This document shows, one piece after another, positions 30,972-39,706 of a stretch of 64,000 nt of DNA (position 1 is its first letter; the number at the start of each line of letters is the position of its first letter). A model generated the notes under the pieces. It saw nothing but the letters and a program-made list of their open reading frames with translations. It did no database searches and had not been told where the DNA came from. The translations under genes were made by a program, and so were the position numbers. The stretch lies in contig NZ_JAUSYV010000001.1 of the NCBI RefSeq assembly GCF_030817055.1, positions 4,798,001 to 4,862,000 on the forward strand, read 5' to 3'. The DNA is from Bacillus sp. V2I10. Lineage in GTDB: Bacteria; Bacillota; Bacilli; Bacillales; Bacillaceae.

Positions 30972-33248
30972 ATGGCAACCACAATGGCAACTATTATTTT
31001 TAATGAACTGACACTTGAAAAATCCCCATTTTCAGAAATACGGATTAAGAACTTCATAGATGAAATCGGACACGACTTCAAAGAGCTTGACCTGGATGAT
31101 TACAGCACAAGAATCATCCAAAGCATCGAAGGCCGCAGCGAATACACAACATCCCAAATCTCCAATCTCCTTATTCTCGAAGGCCTCTCCAATATTAGTG
31201 AGCTTGAGCCTCAATGGACTTACTTTTGTGCTCGCATTTATCTAAGAAAGCTTTATAAGGAAGCTGCATTCAACCGCAATCAGCATAATGGATATGATTC
31301 GTTTCTGAACCTGATCAAAACACTCACTGATAAGGGCATATACAGTCCGCATTTGCTTAACGCTTATTCACATGAAGAAATAGAAAGCCTCTCATCCATC
31401 ATTCAGCCGGAAAAAGACAAGCTGTTTACATATATTGGACTTCGCACTCTGTCTGACCGCTATTTAGCAAGAGATTTTGATAAAAAAGTATTTGAATTGC
31501 CTCAGGAACGTTATCTGGTCATTGCCATGACACTAATGGCCAATGAAAAGACAGAGCATCGTCTGCAGCTTGTCAAAGAAGCTTACTGGGCACTCAGCAA
31601 TTTGTACATGACCGTTGCTACACCGACGCTTTCAAATGCCGGCAAGCCTGTTGGCCAGCTGTCGAGCTGTTTTATAGATACAGTAGATGATAGTCTGCAA
31701 GGAATCTTTGACAGCAATACAGATATTGCAAATCTTTCAAAGTCAGGCGGAGGCATTGGAGTTTATTTAGGAAAAATCCGCAGCCGCGGAAGTGACATCA
31801 AAGGCTTTAAAGGGGTCTCATCCGGTGTAATCCCATGGATGAAGCAGCTGAATAATACGGCAGTAAGCGTAGATCAGCTCGGTCAAAGAAAAGGAGCAAT
31901 CGCTGTCTATTTGGATGTGTGGCATAAAGATATCTTTTCATTCCTGGATTCAAAGCTGAATAATGGCGATGAACGTTTAAGAACTCACGATTTATTTACA
32001 GGTGTCTGCTTGCCGGATCTTTTCATGGAGCAGGCGGAAAACCGCGGCGACTGGCATTTATTTGATCCGCATGAAGTCCGTAAAGTGATGGGGTATTCCT
32101 TAGAAGATTTCTATGATGAAGGAAAAGGCTTCGGCTCGTTCCGCGATAAGTATTGGGAATGCGTTAATCATCCTGATCTATCTAAACAAACCGTACCTGC
32201 TATTGAAATTATGAAAGGCATCATGAAAGGCCAGCTTGAATCAGGCACCCCATTCATGTTTTATCGTGATGAAGTAAACCGCAGCAATCCGAATTCACAT
32301 AAAGGCATGGTCTATTGCAGCAATCTATGTACAGAAATCACTCAGAATCAGAGTGCAACGACTATGGATGAGCAATTCACAGAAGACGGCAAAATCATCA
32401 CCGTTAAAACGCCGGGGGACTTTGTTGTCTGTAATCTGTCATCTATTAATCTGGCAAGAGCTGCGGGTGATGAAGTGCTGGAGCGCCTTATTACCATCCA
32501 GGTCAGAATGCTCGATAACGTGATTGATCTCAATGACATACCTGTGATGCAGGCTAAACTCACCAATCAGAAATACCGCGCAGTGGGCCTTGGAACATTC
32601 GGATGGCATCACCTGCTTGCTTTAAAACGTCTGAAATGGGAAGACGAAGAAGCCGTACAGTATGCTGACAAATTATATGAAGAGATTGCCTTTTACACGA
32701 TCCAGGCAAGTATGAAGCTTGCTGCTGAAAAAGGAGCCTATCCAGTTTTTGAGGGATCAAAATGGCATACCGGAGAGTATTTCGAAAGCAGAGATTACAC
32801 ATCCGAAAATATGCCATGGGATGAATTAAAACAGCAGGTAATGGAAAAAGGGCTTCGCAACGGCTACTTAATGGCGGTGGCGCCAAATGCTTCAACCTCC
32901 ATTCTTGCAGGCAGTACAGCGAGCATCGATCCAATTTTCCAAAAAATGTACTCTGAAGAGAAAAAGGATTATAAAATACCTGTTACTGCTCCAGATTTAA
33001 ATGCCGAAACCACATGGTACTACAAGTCAGCCTATTTTATTGATCAAATGTGGAGCATCAGGCAAAATGCCGCAAGACAAAAGCATATTGATCAATCGGT
33101 TTCGTTTAATTTTTATGTACAGAACACGATAAAAGCAAAAGAATTGCTGAACTTGCACCTATCAGCCTGGAAGGCAGGTTTAAAGACCACCTATTATGTC
33201 CGGTCTACTTCAAGTGCCATAGAAGACTGTGAGTCTTGCGCTAGCTAA
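30972..33248 (+). CDS. nrdA: Class I ribonucleotide reductase, large (alpha) subunit
   Basis: 758 residues; reduces ribonucleotides to deoxyribonucleotides with NrdB. Active-site pieces visible: LSSCFID (first redox Cys), NLCTEI (thiyl-radical Cys), VVCNLSSINL (second redox Cys), APNASTS, the radical-transfer Tyr pair in TTYYVRSTS, and the C-terminal CESC that docks thioredoxin/glutaredoxin. The first ~90 residues occupy the place of the ATP-cone but lack its usual VxKRDG start, so dATP feedback may be lost. ATG 30972 has AGGAGG 7 nt upstream; a 12-codon longer frame is ignored. Controlled by a B12 riboswitch. Confidence 0.94.
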   Translation: MATTMATIIFNELTLEKSPFSEIRIKNFIDEIGHDFKELDLDDYSTRIIQSIEGRSEYTTSQISNLLILEGLSNISELEPQWTYFCARIYLRKLYKEAAFNRNQHNGYDSFLNLIKTLTDKGIYSPHLLNAYSHEEIESLSSIIQPEKDKLFTYIGLRTLSDRYLARDFDKKVFELPQERYLVIAMTLMANEKTEHRLQLVKEAYWALSNLYMTVATPTLSNAGKPVGQLSSCFIDTVDDSLQGIFDSNTDIANLSKSGGGIGVYLGKIRSRGSDIKGFKGVSSGVIPWMKQLNNTAVSVDQLGQRKGAIAVYLDVWHKDIFSFLDSKLNNGDERLRTHDLFTGVCLPDLFMEQAENRGDWHLFDPHEVRKVMGYSLEDFYDEGKGFGSFRDKYWECVNHPDLSKQTVPAIEIMKGIMKGQLESGTPFMFYRDEVNRSNPNSHKGMVYCSNLCTEITQNQSATTMDEQFTEDGKIITVKTPGDFVVCNLSSINLARAAGDEVLERLITIQVRMLDNVIDLNDIPVMQAKLTNQKYRAVGLGTFGWHHLLALKRLKWEDEEAVQYADKLYEEIAFYTIQASMKLAAEKGAYPVFEGSKWHTGEYFESRDYTSENMPWDELKQQVMEKGLRNGYLMAVAPNASTSILAGSTASIDPIFQKMYSEEKKDYKIPVTAPDLNAETTWYYKSAYFIDQMWSIRQNAARQKHIDQSVSFNFYVQNTIKAKELLNLHLSAWKAGLKTTYYVRSTSSAIEDCESCAS

Positions 33249-33263
33249 AAGGAGAGAAAAATC

Positions 33264-34307
33264 ATGACACATTCATTGAAAGCAAGGTCAATTATGGATG
33301 CCGGGGCACCAAACAAGTCCACAGCCATTATTAACGGCAGCAGCTCCAATGTATTGAATTGGGACGACGTTTCCTATCCCTGGGCTTACGCAAAATATAA
33401 AAAAATGCTGGCAAACTTCTGGACACCATTTGAAATTAATATGTCCGGCGATATTAAGCAGTTCCCCCAATTATCACAAGAAGAGCAGGATGCTTTTCTG
33501 AAAATCATCGGTCTGCTGGCACTGCTTGACAGCATCCAGACCGATTATGCAGGAAAGGTCTCAGAATATATAACAGATTCAAGCATTAACGCATTGATGA
33601 TTATGCTCGCACAGCAGGAAGTCATCCATAATCATTCATACTCTTATGTTCTGTCAAGCATTGTTCCGAAGCACGTGCAGGATGAAGTATTTGAATATTG
33701 GAGAAGCGAACCTATTTTAAGAAAGCGGAACGAGTTTGTCACGAATGGGTATCAGGACTTTGCCGAGGATCCCAATGTCAGCAATCTTCTTAAATCCATT
33801 GTGTATGATGTCATTCTTGAAGGTCTGTTTTTTTACTCAGGTTTTGCTTATTTCTACAACCTTGCCCGCAATCAAAAAATGGTCGCTACAAGCACGATGA
33901 TTAACTACATTAACCGTGATGAACAAATACACGTAGATTTGTTTGTGAAAATCTTCAAAGAAGTGCTGCGAGAGTACCCGGAATATCATACAGAGGAACT
34001 CGCAGCTTTTGTCAAAGAAACCTTTATGGAAGCTGCTGCTCTTGAAATTGAGTGGGGACGCTTTATCATAGGCAATAAAATAGACGGAATTCATATGAAG
34101 GACGTTGAGGATTATATAAAATTTTATGCAAATGTCAGGTGCAATCAGCTTGGCTTTGACCGCCCATTTGAGGAAAACCGGACCAATCCGCTGAAGTGGA
34201 TTAAAGCTTATGAAGAAGTAGATCTCGGAAAGTCTGATTTCTTTGAGCAAAAATCACGGCAGTATACGAAAGTTAACTCCATCGACAACGGATTTGATGA
34301 CCTGTAA
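33264..34307 (+). CDS. nrdB: Class I ribonucleotide reductase, small (beta) subunit
   Basis: 347 residues, ferritin-like. LAQQEVIHNHSYSYVL holds two metal ligands (E, H) and the probable radical Tyr in SYSY; the second ligand set is in RDEQIHVDLFVKIF (ExxH). It supplies the tyrosyl radical to NrdA. AGGAGAG precedes the ATG, 15 bp after nrdA. There is no nrdI or nrdH beside it, so it looks like class Ia rather than the NrdEF (Ib) type common in Bacillus. A terminator follows. Confidence 0.93.
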   Translation: MTHSLKARSIMDAGAPNKSTAIINGSSSNVLNWDDVSYPWAYAKYKKMLANFWTPFEINMSGDIKQFPQLSQEEQDAFLKIIGLLALLDSIQTDYAGKVSEYITDSSINALMIMLAQQEVIHNHSYSYVLSSIVPKHVQDEVFEYWRSEPILRKRNEFVTNGYQDFAEDPNVSNLLKSIVYDVILEGLFFYSGFAYFYNLARNQKMVATSTMINYINRDEQIHVDLFVKIFKEVLREYPEYHTEELAAFVKETFMEAAALEIEWGRFIIGNKIDGIHMKDVEDYIKFYANVRCNQLGFDRPFEENRTNPLKWIKAYEEVDLGKSDFFEQKSRQYTKVNSIDNGFDDL

Positions 34308-34325
34308 CCTATAACAAAACGAATG

Positions 34326-34355
34326 AACCGTCTATTGCAGGCGGTTTATTTTTTG
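34326..34355 (+). terminator. Terminator of nrdAB
   Basis: AACCGTC-tattgca-GGCGGTT (one G-U) followed by TATTTTTTG. Confidence 0.8.
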
Positions 34356-34496
34356 CCGTAAATAAAAAGTGATACAAAATCATTTTATATCCGTTATCCT
34401 ATATACGATGAATGACATCTCCAGCGTTTCAAATCGCGGCTATTGATGATATCCTTTAATTTATGAAAGTCTGATCAAATTAGAGGAGATTGGGAG

Positions 34497-34616
34497 ATGA
34501 CAGGAAACGACGACGCTTTATTGTACGAAAGAATCCGCAATAAAGATAAAGATGCTCTTGAAATCATGTACGATCGTTACGAAAAGCTGCTATTTTCTTT
34601 TGCCTGCCGCAAATAA
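34497..34616 (+). pseudogene. Remnant of an ECF sigma factor gene (N-terminal piece)
   Basis: AGGAG, ATG at 34497, then 39 codons: MTGNDDALLYERIRNKDKDA, LEIMYDRYEKLLFSFACRK and TAA. This is the start of sigma region 2 of an ECF factor (the usual x-ALxxLYDRYxxxLxxFAYR pattern). Reading through the TAA gives QSKEDTVYRT, which still resembles region 2, then the homology stops near 34650. No region 4 follows, so the gene is truncated or disrupted. Confidence 0.7.
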
Positions 34617-34696
34617 CAATCAAAAGAGGATACGGTGTACCGTACTCTCTCTTTCATTTGCCCAAACAGTATATTTTGAGTTTACTTTCTCTAATT

Positions 34697-34727
34697 AAAA
34701 AAGAGACTGCCCGCTAGACAGTCTCCC
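34697..34727 (-). terminator. Terminator after the frameshifted small ORF
   Basis: Minus strand AGACTG-tctagcgg-CAGTCT followed by CTTTTTTAATT. Confidence 0.75.
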
Positions 34728-34730
34728 CAT

Positions 34731-34866
34731 TTATTGTCCATGAAAGTTGTTCATATCCCGATTGTAATGATGAGTCTGCTGTTCTGCTTTTATTGCTGCA
34801 GCTTTAGGATCAGAGTAATAAACATTTCACTTTCTTCTTCGCTTCGTTCTTAAATCTCTGATCCAT
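34731..34866 (-). pseudogene. Small gene with an apparent frameshift
   Basis: Frame 1 from ATG 34866 encodes MDQRFKNEAKKKVKCLLL then stops. The next frame continues without a gap as YYSDPKAAAIKAEQQTHH and YNRDMNNFHGQ to TAA at 34731. The span is 136 nt, one more than a multiple of three. A terminator follows directly. Both halves look like one hydrophilic small protein of about 44 residues. Programmed frameshift, sequencing error and decay are all possible; no good ribosome site is seen. Family unknown. Confidence 0.4.
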
Positions 34867-34951
34867 CAATCAGGATCAGCTCCAGAAAACCATACTTTTT
34901 TCACTAGAGACAAAATTATCAAGGGTTCACACGGTGTCTTAAAACGGCTGG

Positions 34952-35062
34952 TTACTGTTTAACTTCTTCCTCTTCCGCTTTTTCAATTAAAGTTGCTTCG
35001 TATATTTCTTCATCCGTCTGCACTTTAATACTTTCTTCCACACGAATTCTTCCTTTACCCAT
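34952..35062 (-). CDS. Small acidic protein, 36 aa
   Basis: AAAGGAGGAGAT stands just before ATG 35062; 36 codons follow, beginning MGKGRIRVEESIKVQTDEE and ending EEEEVKQ. The ribosome site is among the strongest in the window, which supports translation. Family and function unknown. The 260 bp between this gene and the next (35063-35324) hold nothing I can identify. Confidence 0.6.
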   Translation of the reverse strand: MGKGRIRVEESIKVQTDEEIYEATLIEKAEEEEVKQ

Positions 35063-35324
35063 TTTATCTCCTCCTTTATTGATATCATAATTAATCTGAA
35101 AATTTAGTAAATAATGATTTATCCCCATTTATTTGACTTTATTTTTAATCGCAGCTAGGTTAAGGGCAAAATACATCGTTCTTTTAAGGGAGATTTTCGA
35201 CTCTCGTAATGGAAAGAGTCCGGCGCGACACGATTTAACAATCTACAGAGAATTCGGGTCTTTTTACTTAGCTGCCAGTGTAAATTTTTTTGTTATTCTG
35301 CAGTATTTTTGAAAACTATGTCTT

Positions 35325-36212
35325 TTAATGGATGCTCTTCTTTTTAAAGCGGCCGCCTCTTACTTCCGTAATATTGGCAACAGCTAAAAAAGCAGAAGGA
35401 TCTAATTCCTCTACAATTGATTTTAACTTCGCTTCTTCCAGTCTTGTAATCACACAAAAAATGACCTTTTTATTATCGCCAGTATACGCTCCTTCGCCGT
35501 TCAAGTACGTAACTCCGCGGCCGAGGCGGGCTAAGATTGCCTGACCCACCTCATCCGGATTCTCGCTTATAATCCATGCCGATTTCGATTCATCAAGTCC
35601 CTGTACGACCACGTCAATCGTTTTATAAGCAATGAAATAAGCAATAAGAGAATACATTGCACGGTCCCAGCCAAATACAAAACCGGCACTTCCTAAAATA
35701 AACAGGTTAAAAAACATGATAATCTCCCCGACGGAAAAAGGAGATTGCTTATTAAATAAAATCGCCAGAACTTCTGTACCGTCAAGTGATCCTCCGTACC
35801 TGATGACCAGACCGACTCCGATGCCAAGTATAATTCCGCCAAACACAGATGCAAGCAAGAGATCCTCCGTCAAAACAGGAACAGGATGAAGCAAAGCCGT
35901 CGTAAAAGACATAACTCCTACACCTAACAAAGTGGAAAGAGCAAACGTCTTTCCAATCTGGTTATACCCAATGAAGAAAAAGGGCACATTCAGAAAAAAC
36001 AAGTAAATACCAAGCTTAACTTTCGTCAGATGAGAAAGGATAATAGAAATTCCCACAATCCCGCCATCTATCACACGATTAGGGACGAGGAAAATTTCCA
36101 GACCTATTGCCATCAAGACTGCACCGAAACAAATCAGCACCATGCGTTTGCCAATTTCAGCCTTTGGCAGCTTTTTGTGCTGTTTGATGACGGACATTTG
36201 ATGGGGCTCCAT
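35325..36212 (-). CDS. YitT-family membrane protein
   Basis: 295 residues of the YitT/YqfU/YpjC family (DUF161 membrane part plus C-terminal DUF2179). Five membrane segments: MVLICFGAVLMAIGLEIFLVPNRVIDGGIVGISI, the family signature, starts near residue 24; RYGGSLDGTEVLAILFN follows. The C-terminal soluble domain (GVTYLNGEGAYTGDNKKVIFCVITRLE) is the GxGxY(T/S)GxxxxVI pattern. Transport function is unproven. AGGAGGAGG precedes the ATG. Confidence 0.9.
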   Translation of the reverse strand: MEPHQMSVIKQHKKLPKAEIGKRMVLICFGAVLMAIGLEIFLVPNRVIDGGIVGISIILSHLTKVKLGIYLFFLNVPFFFIGYNQIGKTFALSTLLGVGVMSFTTALLHPVPVLTEDLLLASVFGGIILGIGVGLVIRYGGSLDGTEVLAILFNKQSPFSVGEIIMFFNLFILGSAGFVFGWDRAMYSLIAYFIAYKTIDVVVQGLDESKSAWIISENPDEVGQAILARLGRGVTYLNGEGAYTGDNKKVIFCVITRLEEAKLKSIVEELDPSAFLAVANITEVRGGRFKKKSIH

Positions 36213-36243
36213 TTATCCTCCTCCTTTTAGTCACTCTTTTTCA

Positions 36244-36347
36244 TTTAGTTTATCAGATAAGGATCCGACGAAAAAGTCCGGGTTTGACTTTTTTGGATGA
36301 GCCGTTCTGACCGGGGATTAGGCGCTGGAGCTGGACATCAATGCGCA
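36244..36347 (+). repeat. Interspersed structured repeat, copy 3 (5' end eroded)
   Basis: From TTTAGTTTATCAGATAAGG to GGAGCTGGACATCAATGCGCA. The core AAAAAGTC-cgggttt-GACTTTTT is intact; the distal arms (GGATCCGAC / GGATGAGCC) pair only partly. It lies upstream of the YitT-like gene, on the opposite strand. Confidence 0.85.
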
Positions 36348-36500
36348 ATTTTTTCCTTTCCTATAACTAAATATAGGTGCAGACTATCGCTGAAATGACT
36401 GATTACAAAAAAAACACCCTTATTCAGGGTGGTTGACACTAACTCTAAACTGATATTTTGTGATAAAATAAATAGTAAGAAAATTCAGACGGTGATGCGA

Positions 36501-36641
36501 ATGAAAATGATTAATATTTGTGTAAAATGCAGCGGAAAAGGAAAGATCAGGTCAAAGCTTCCATTTTTCAAAAAAGCCTGCCCAGCCTGCAACGGGACGG
36601 GAAAGCGCGAAACAACCATTAAGAATTCGAAACGCGCCTGA
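36501..36641 (+). CDS. Small DnaJ-type zinc-finger protein (YuiA-like)
   Basis: 46 residues with CVKCSGKGK and CPACNGTGK, two CxxCxGxG motifs as in the DnaJ zinc centre. Small stand-alone proteins of this kind occur in Bacillus (YuiA-type, from memory). GGTGA lies 5 nt before ATG 36501; the two other in-frame ATGs (36495, 36507) are nearly equivalent. Function unknown, probably zinc-binding. Confidence 0.75.
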   Translation: MKMINICVKCSGKGKIRSKLPFFKKACPACNGTGKRETTIKNSKRA

Positions 36642-36658
36642 CCTTCTCTTTCTTTCCT

Positions 36659-37462
36659 TTATTCCTGCCATTTGCCCATTGCTTTTTTATTAGTTGCAAT
36701 GACTGCTTTTTTTATCAAGTCGTCAAACCCGCCTTCTTGAAGGACTTTCATTCCCTCAGCTGTAGCTCCTCCCGGTGTTGTCACTTGCTCTCTAAGTTCT
36801 TTTGGCGCAAGCTTTGCTTTCAGCATAGAAGATGAGCCAGCCATCATCTGCGAGACAAGCCTGACAGCCGTTTCATGCGAGACGCCGTAGGACTCAGCCT
36901 GCTCAATCAGACTCTCAGAAAATGCATATAGAAAGGCTGGGGCGCTTCCGGTTATCGCTGTTAATTGATGAACCTGTTCTTCTGTACACTCCTCAGCTTC
37001 TCCAATGGCATCGAGCACTTGCTTCAGCATGCTTTTATGATTATCAAGAACAGCCTTTCCATATGAAACAAGTGACATGGATTGGCCAATTTCTGATGCA
37101 GTATTAGGGATTACCCATGCAGCCGGCGTATTCTCAGGCAGATGCTCTTCCAGGAAAGAAGGCCCGATCCCGGCAGCTATTGTGACAACGAAATGATGAT
37201 GAATGAAAGGCTTCATATCCTGCAATAAACTCAAATGAACCTCTGGCGGCATTGCAAGAACAACCATATCCGCTTTTTCAATATCTTCCCTCCAATTTAA
37301 AGAAGGGATTATCTGATACTTTTTCTGAAGGTAAATCAGCTTTTCCTTATTCCTATGATTCGAAACGTAAATGTCTTTTACGTTTGGAGATTGTACAAGT
37401 CCAGATAAGATGGATTCCGCCATTCGGCCTGCCCCAATAAATAAAATCGTGCTTTTTTTCAA
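36659..37462 (-). CDS. Pyrroline-5-carboxylate reductase family protein
   Basis: 267 residues. The N-terminal NAD(P)-binding motif FIGAGRMAESILSGL is followed by VVLAMPPEVHLSLLQDM, AAGI, VIPNTASEIGQS, the dimer domain with LTAITGSAPAFLYAFSESL, and the P5CR signature TTPGGATAEGMKVLQEGGF. It reduces pyrroline-5-carboxylate to proline. Bacillus has several paralogues (ProC/ProG/ProI/ComER), so no symbol is given. I chose TTG 37462 because AGAGGAAG is well placed; ATG 37486 has no ribosome site. Confidence 0.9.
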   Translation of the reverse strand: MKKSTILFIGAGRMAESILSGLVQSPNVKDIYVSNHRNKEKLIYLQKKYQIIPSLNWREDIEKADMVVLAMPPEVHLSLLQDMKPFIHHHFVVTIAAGIGPSFLEEHLPENTPAAWVIPNTASEIGQSMSLVSYGKAVLDNHKSMLKQVLDAIGEAEECTEEQVHQLTAITGSAPAFLYAFSESLIEQAESYGVSHETAVRLVSQMMAGSSSMLKAKLAPKELREQVTTPGGATAEGMKVLQEGGFDDLIKKAVIATNKKAMGKWQE

Positions 37463-37515
37463 TAAACTTCTTCCTCTCTTTATCATCTATCGTTATTTTA
37501 TCAAACTTGAGAACA

Positions 37516-37544
37516 CAAAAAAACCGGTGTCTTAACACCGGCTC
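37516..37544 (-). terminator. Terminator of the MscS gene
   Basis: Minus strand GCCGGTGT-taag-ACACCGGT followed by TTTTTTG. Confidence 0.93.
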
Positions 37545-38633
37545 CTAGCTGTACTGCTTTGTTTTTTCAAATGCATCCTGCTTAGCGCCTTCCACATAAA
37601 TGGTGCGGCTTGGGAATGCAAAACCTACGCCCTCTTCTTCAAGGATCGCCATGATCTTATAATTAATATCCTGCTTCACACTTAAATGATCTGCATAGGC
37701 CGTTGTTTTCGTGAAGAAGTTTAAGAAAATATCAAGGCTGCTTTCTCCAAAAGCATTAAAGATGACATTGATTGTGTCATCATGAATCCCATCGTGCTCA
37801 GACAGCATATGTTCAATTCTCTTCACGCATGTTTTAAGCTGAGATTCTGTTGTGTCATATGTCACTCCAATAGTAAATTGGATTTGCCTTTTCCCCATTT
37901 TCGTCCAGTTTGTAATGGGTTCATTGGCAAGAGTGGAGTTTGGCACGGTTACAAGCGCCTGAGGAAATGTCCGGATTCTCGTGCTTCTGAATGAGATATC
38001 CTCTACAACCCCTTCAACGCTTGGCGTCTTAATCCAGTCGCCTAGCGTAAACGGCTTTTCTGTAATGATAATAATTCCGCCAAAAAAGTTGCCGATCGTT
38101 TCTTTCGCTGCAAGGGCAAATGCAAGGCCTCCAAGTCCGAGCCCTGCCACAAAACCATTTACATCATATTTAAATTCCTGAGCAATGATGCTGAAAGTCA
38201 GCGCAAGAATAAGAAATCGCATAACCTTGGATAAAAAGGGGCCAAGAATATCATCCATCTCAAGATCAAAACGGCGATTCACTTTGTCAAATAAAAGCGA
38301 GGAAGATGCCGTTAGATTGTAAAGACCCCATGCAAGCGTCAGCACAATGGAAGAACGATAAAATTGACTAAGAACGTCCCTTTGGTTATCTAAAAAAGGC
38401 GAATACAGAATGGCCAAATATAAACCGATCAGGATAAAAAACATGCGCAGCGGTTTTTCATAGGCAACCAGGACATTCCTGAAAATATCAGTCGGTGTTT
38501 TGTTGCTGAACTTCAAAATCATTTTGAATACGTATTTCGTAAAAAGTTTTCGAAGGACCATAAACAGCACGAAAATCCCTATGCTTACAGCAATTTCAAT
38601 TAAACTTTCCGTTGTCATATATTTTTCAATCAT
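37545..38633 (-). CDS. MscS-family mechanosensitive channel
   Basis: 362 residues. Four to five membrane segments; the pore-lining helix is GLGLGGLAFALAAKETIGNFFGGIIII (Gly/Ala-rich, as in MscS TM3), followed by the beta domain PFTLGDWIKTPSVEGVVEDISFRSTRIRTFPQALVTVPNSTLANEPITNWTK. It opens when membrane tension rises and releases solutes on osmotic downshift. It resembles B. subtilis YhdY in length and layout. GGAGAG precedes the ATG. Confidence 0.92.
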   Translation of the reverse strand: MIEKYMTTESLIEIAVSIGIFVLFMVLRKLFTKYVFKMILKFSNKTPTDIFRNVLVAYEKPLRMFFILIGLYLAILYSPFLDNQRDVLSQFYRSSIVLTLAWGLYNLTASSSLLFDKVNRRFDLEMDDILGPFLSKVMRFLILALTFSIIAQEFKYDVNGFVAGLGLGGLAFALAAKETIGNFFGGIIIITEKPFTLGDWIKTPSVEGVVEDISFRSTRIRTFPQALVTVPNSTLANEPITNWTKMGKRQIQFTIGVTYDTTESQLKTCVKRIEHMLSEHDGIHDDTINVIFNAFGESSLDIFLNFFTKTTAYADHLSVKQDINYKIMAILEEEGVGFAFPSRTIYVEGAKQDAFEKTKQYS

Positions 38634-38803
38634 GGACTTCTCTCCTTACTCTGTATACCTTATGTATTTACAAAATACTATTATACTAAACTATTCGAAA
38701 ACCTCATCGTCTTTTGGTCCCTATTATTTTATAAAAACTGGTAACTTTGAGGGTATTTCCTTCGTCTTTCCTGTAACAAAACAAATTGAAGGGCGGCAGA
38801 AAA

Positions 38804-38950
38804 ATGCATGACCACGTTATTTACCAAAATGAAACCTATACTATTTTTCATAAATATGAAAGCGGATATTGTGAGATTTTAAAAACAAGAGGCTATTCAC
38901 GCGTCATTCTTGTACATGAATCTGAGCTCCATTATAAAGATAACTCGTAA
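38804..38950 (+). CDS. Small hypothetical protein, 48 aa
   Basis: ATG at 38804 with AAGGG 10 nt upstream, 48 codons to TAA. The product starts MHDHVIYQNETYTIFHKYES, then GYCEILKTRGYSRVILVHESE. It is protein-like, rich in Tyr and His. Family not recognised. Candidate gene. Confidence 0.5.
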   Translation: MHDHVIYQNETYTIFHKYESGYCEILKTRGYSRVILVHESELHYKDNS

Positions 38951-39037
38951 ATTTACATTCTCAGTTCAACTTTCTGGATTTTTACAGGAGATTCTGATAC
39001 CGTTATCATTAAATCAATCCCGGGAGAGGTCTTAAAT

Positions 39038-39607
39038 ATGTCACTAAATACGTGGTTCGCTAAAGGATTAACTGCACAGGAATATATCGAAAAAATGAAT
39101 GTAAATAAAGAAGAAATGAACGCAATCTACCAGAAGTTTTCATTAGATGAAGACGATGTATCCATTCTTGAGAGCATCCGCAATCAATCCCTTCGCGTCA
39201 TTGTTCTGACAGAGGACTGGTGCGGGGATGCTATGCTGAACAACCCCATTCTATTAAAAATTGCAGAAGAGGCAGGAATGGACGTCCGCTTTTTGCTGCG
39301 CGACTCTAACTTGGAGCTAATGGATCAATATTTAACAAACGGTACATCACGTGCAATCCCCATCTTTATTTTCATCGATCAAGAAGGAAACGAAAAAGCT
39401 GTCTGGGGACCCCGCGCTCCAAAAATCCAGCAGCTCGTTGACCGTTTAAGAAAACCGCTGCCGGATAAAGAGGACCCTGAATTCAAAGCAAAGCAATCAG
39501 AAATGATTCAAACATTAACAGCATCCTATAAAGAAGACGAATCGCTGTGGAAAGAAGTTTCATACAGCATTATTACCACGCTTAAGAAGAAGAGATTACA
39601 CGTTTAA
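39038..39607 (+). CDS. Thioredoxin-family protein (single-cysteine WCGD type)
   Basis: 189 residues. The central part has a thioredoxin fold: VIVLTEDWCGDAMLNNPILLKIAEEAGMDVRFLLRDSN, then GTSRAIPIFIFIDQEGN with the cis-Pro. The active-site CxxC is reduced to one Cys in EDWCGD, so it is not a normal disulfide reductase. It belongs to the Thioredoxin_9-like family found in Bacillus. GAGAGGT precedes ATG. Convergent with the OsmC gene, sharing a terminator. Confidence 0.85.
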   Translation: MSLNTWFAKGLTAQEYIEKMNVNKEEMNAIYQKFSLDEDDVSILESIRNQSLRVIVLTEDWCGDAMLNNPILLKIAEEAGMDVRFLLRDSNLELMDQYLTNGTSRAIPIFIFIDQEGNEKAVWGPRAPKIQQLVDRLRKPLPDKEDPEFKAKQSEMIQTLTASYKEDESLWKEVSYSIITTLKKKRLHV

Positions 39608-39668
39608 TCAGAAAAACTGCATATAAGATACAAATCTGACTTCAACACTTGAATCTTGTGTTCAATCT

Positions 39669-39706
39669 AAAAAAAGCAGTTGCCTCTAGGAGGTGACTGC
39701 TTTTTT
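39669..39706. terminator. Bidirectional terminator between thioredoxin-like and OsmC genes
   Basis: AAAAAAGCAGT..CCTC / GAGG..ACTGCTTTTTT: T-runs on both strands. It overlaps the OsmC stop codon. Confidence 0.88.
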
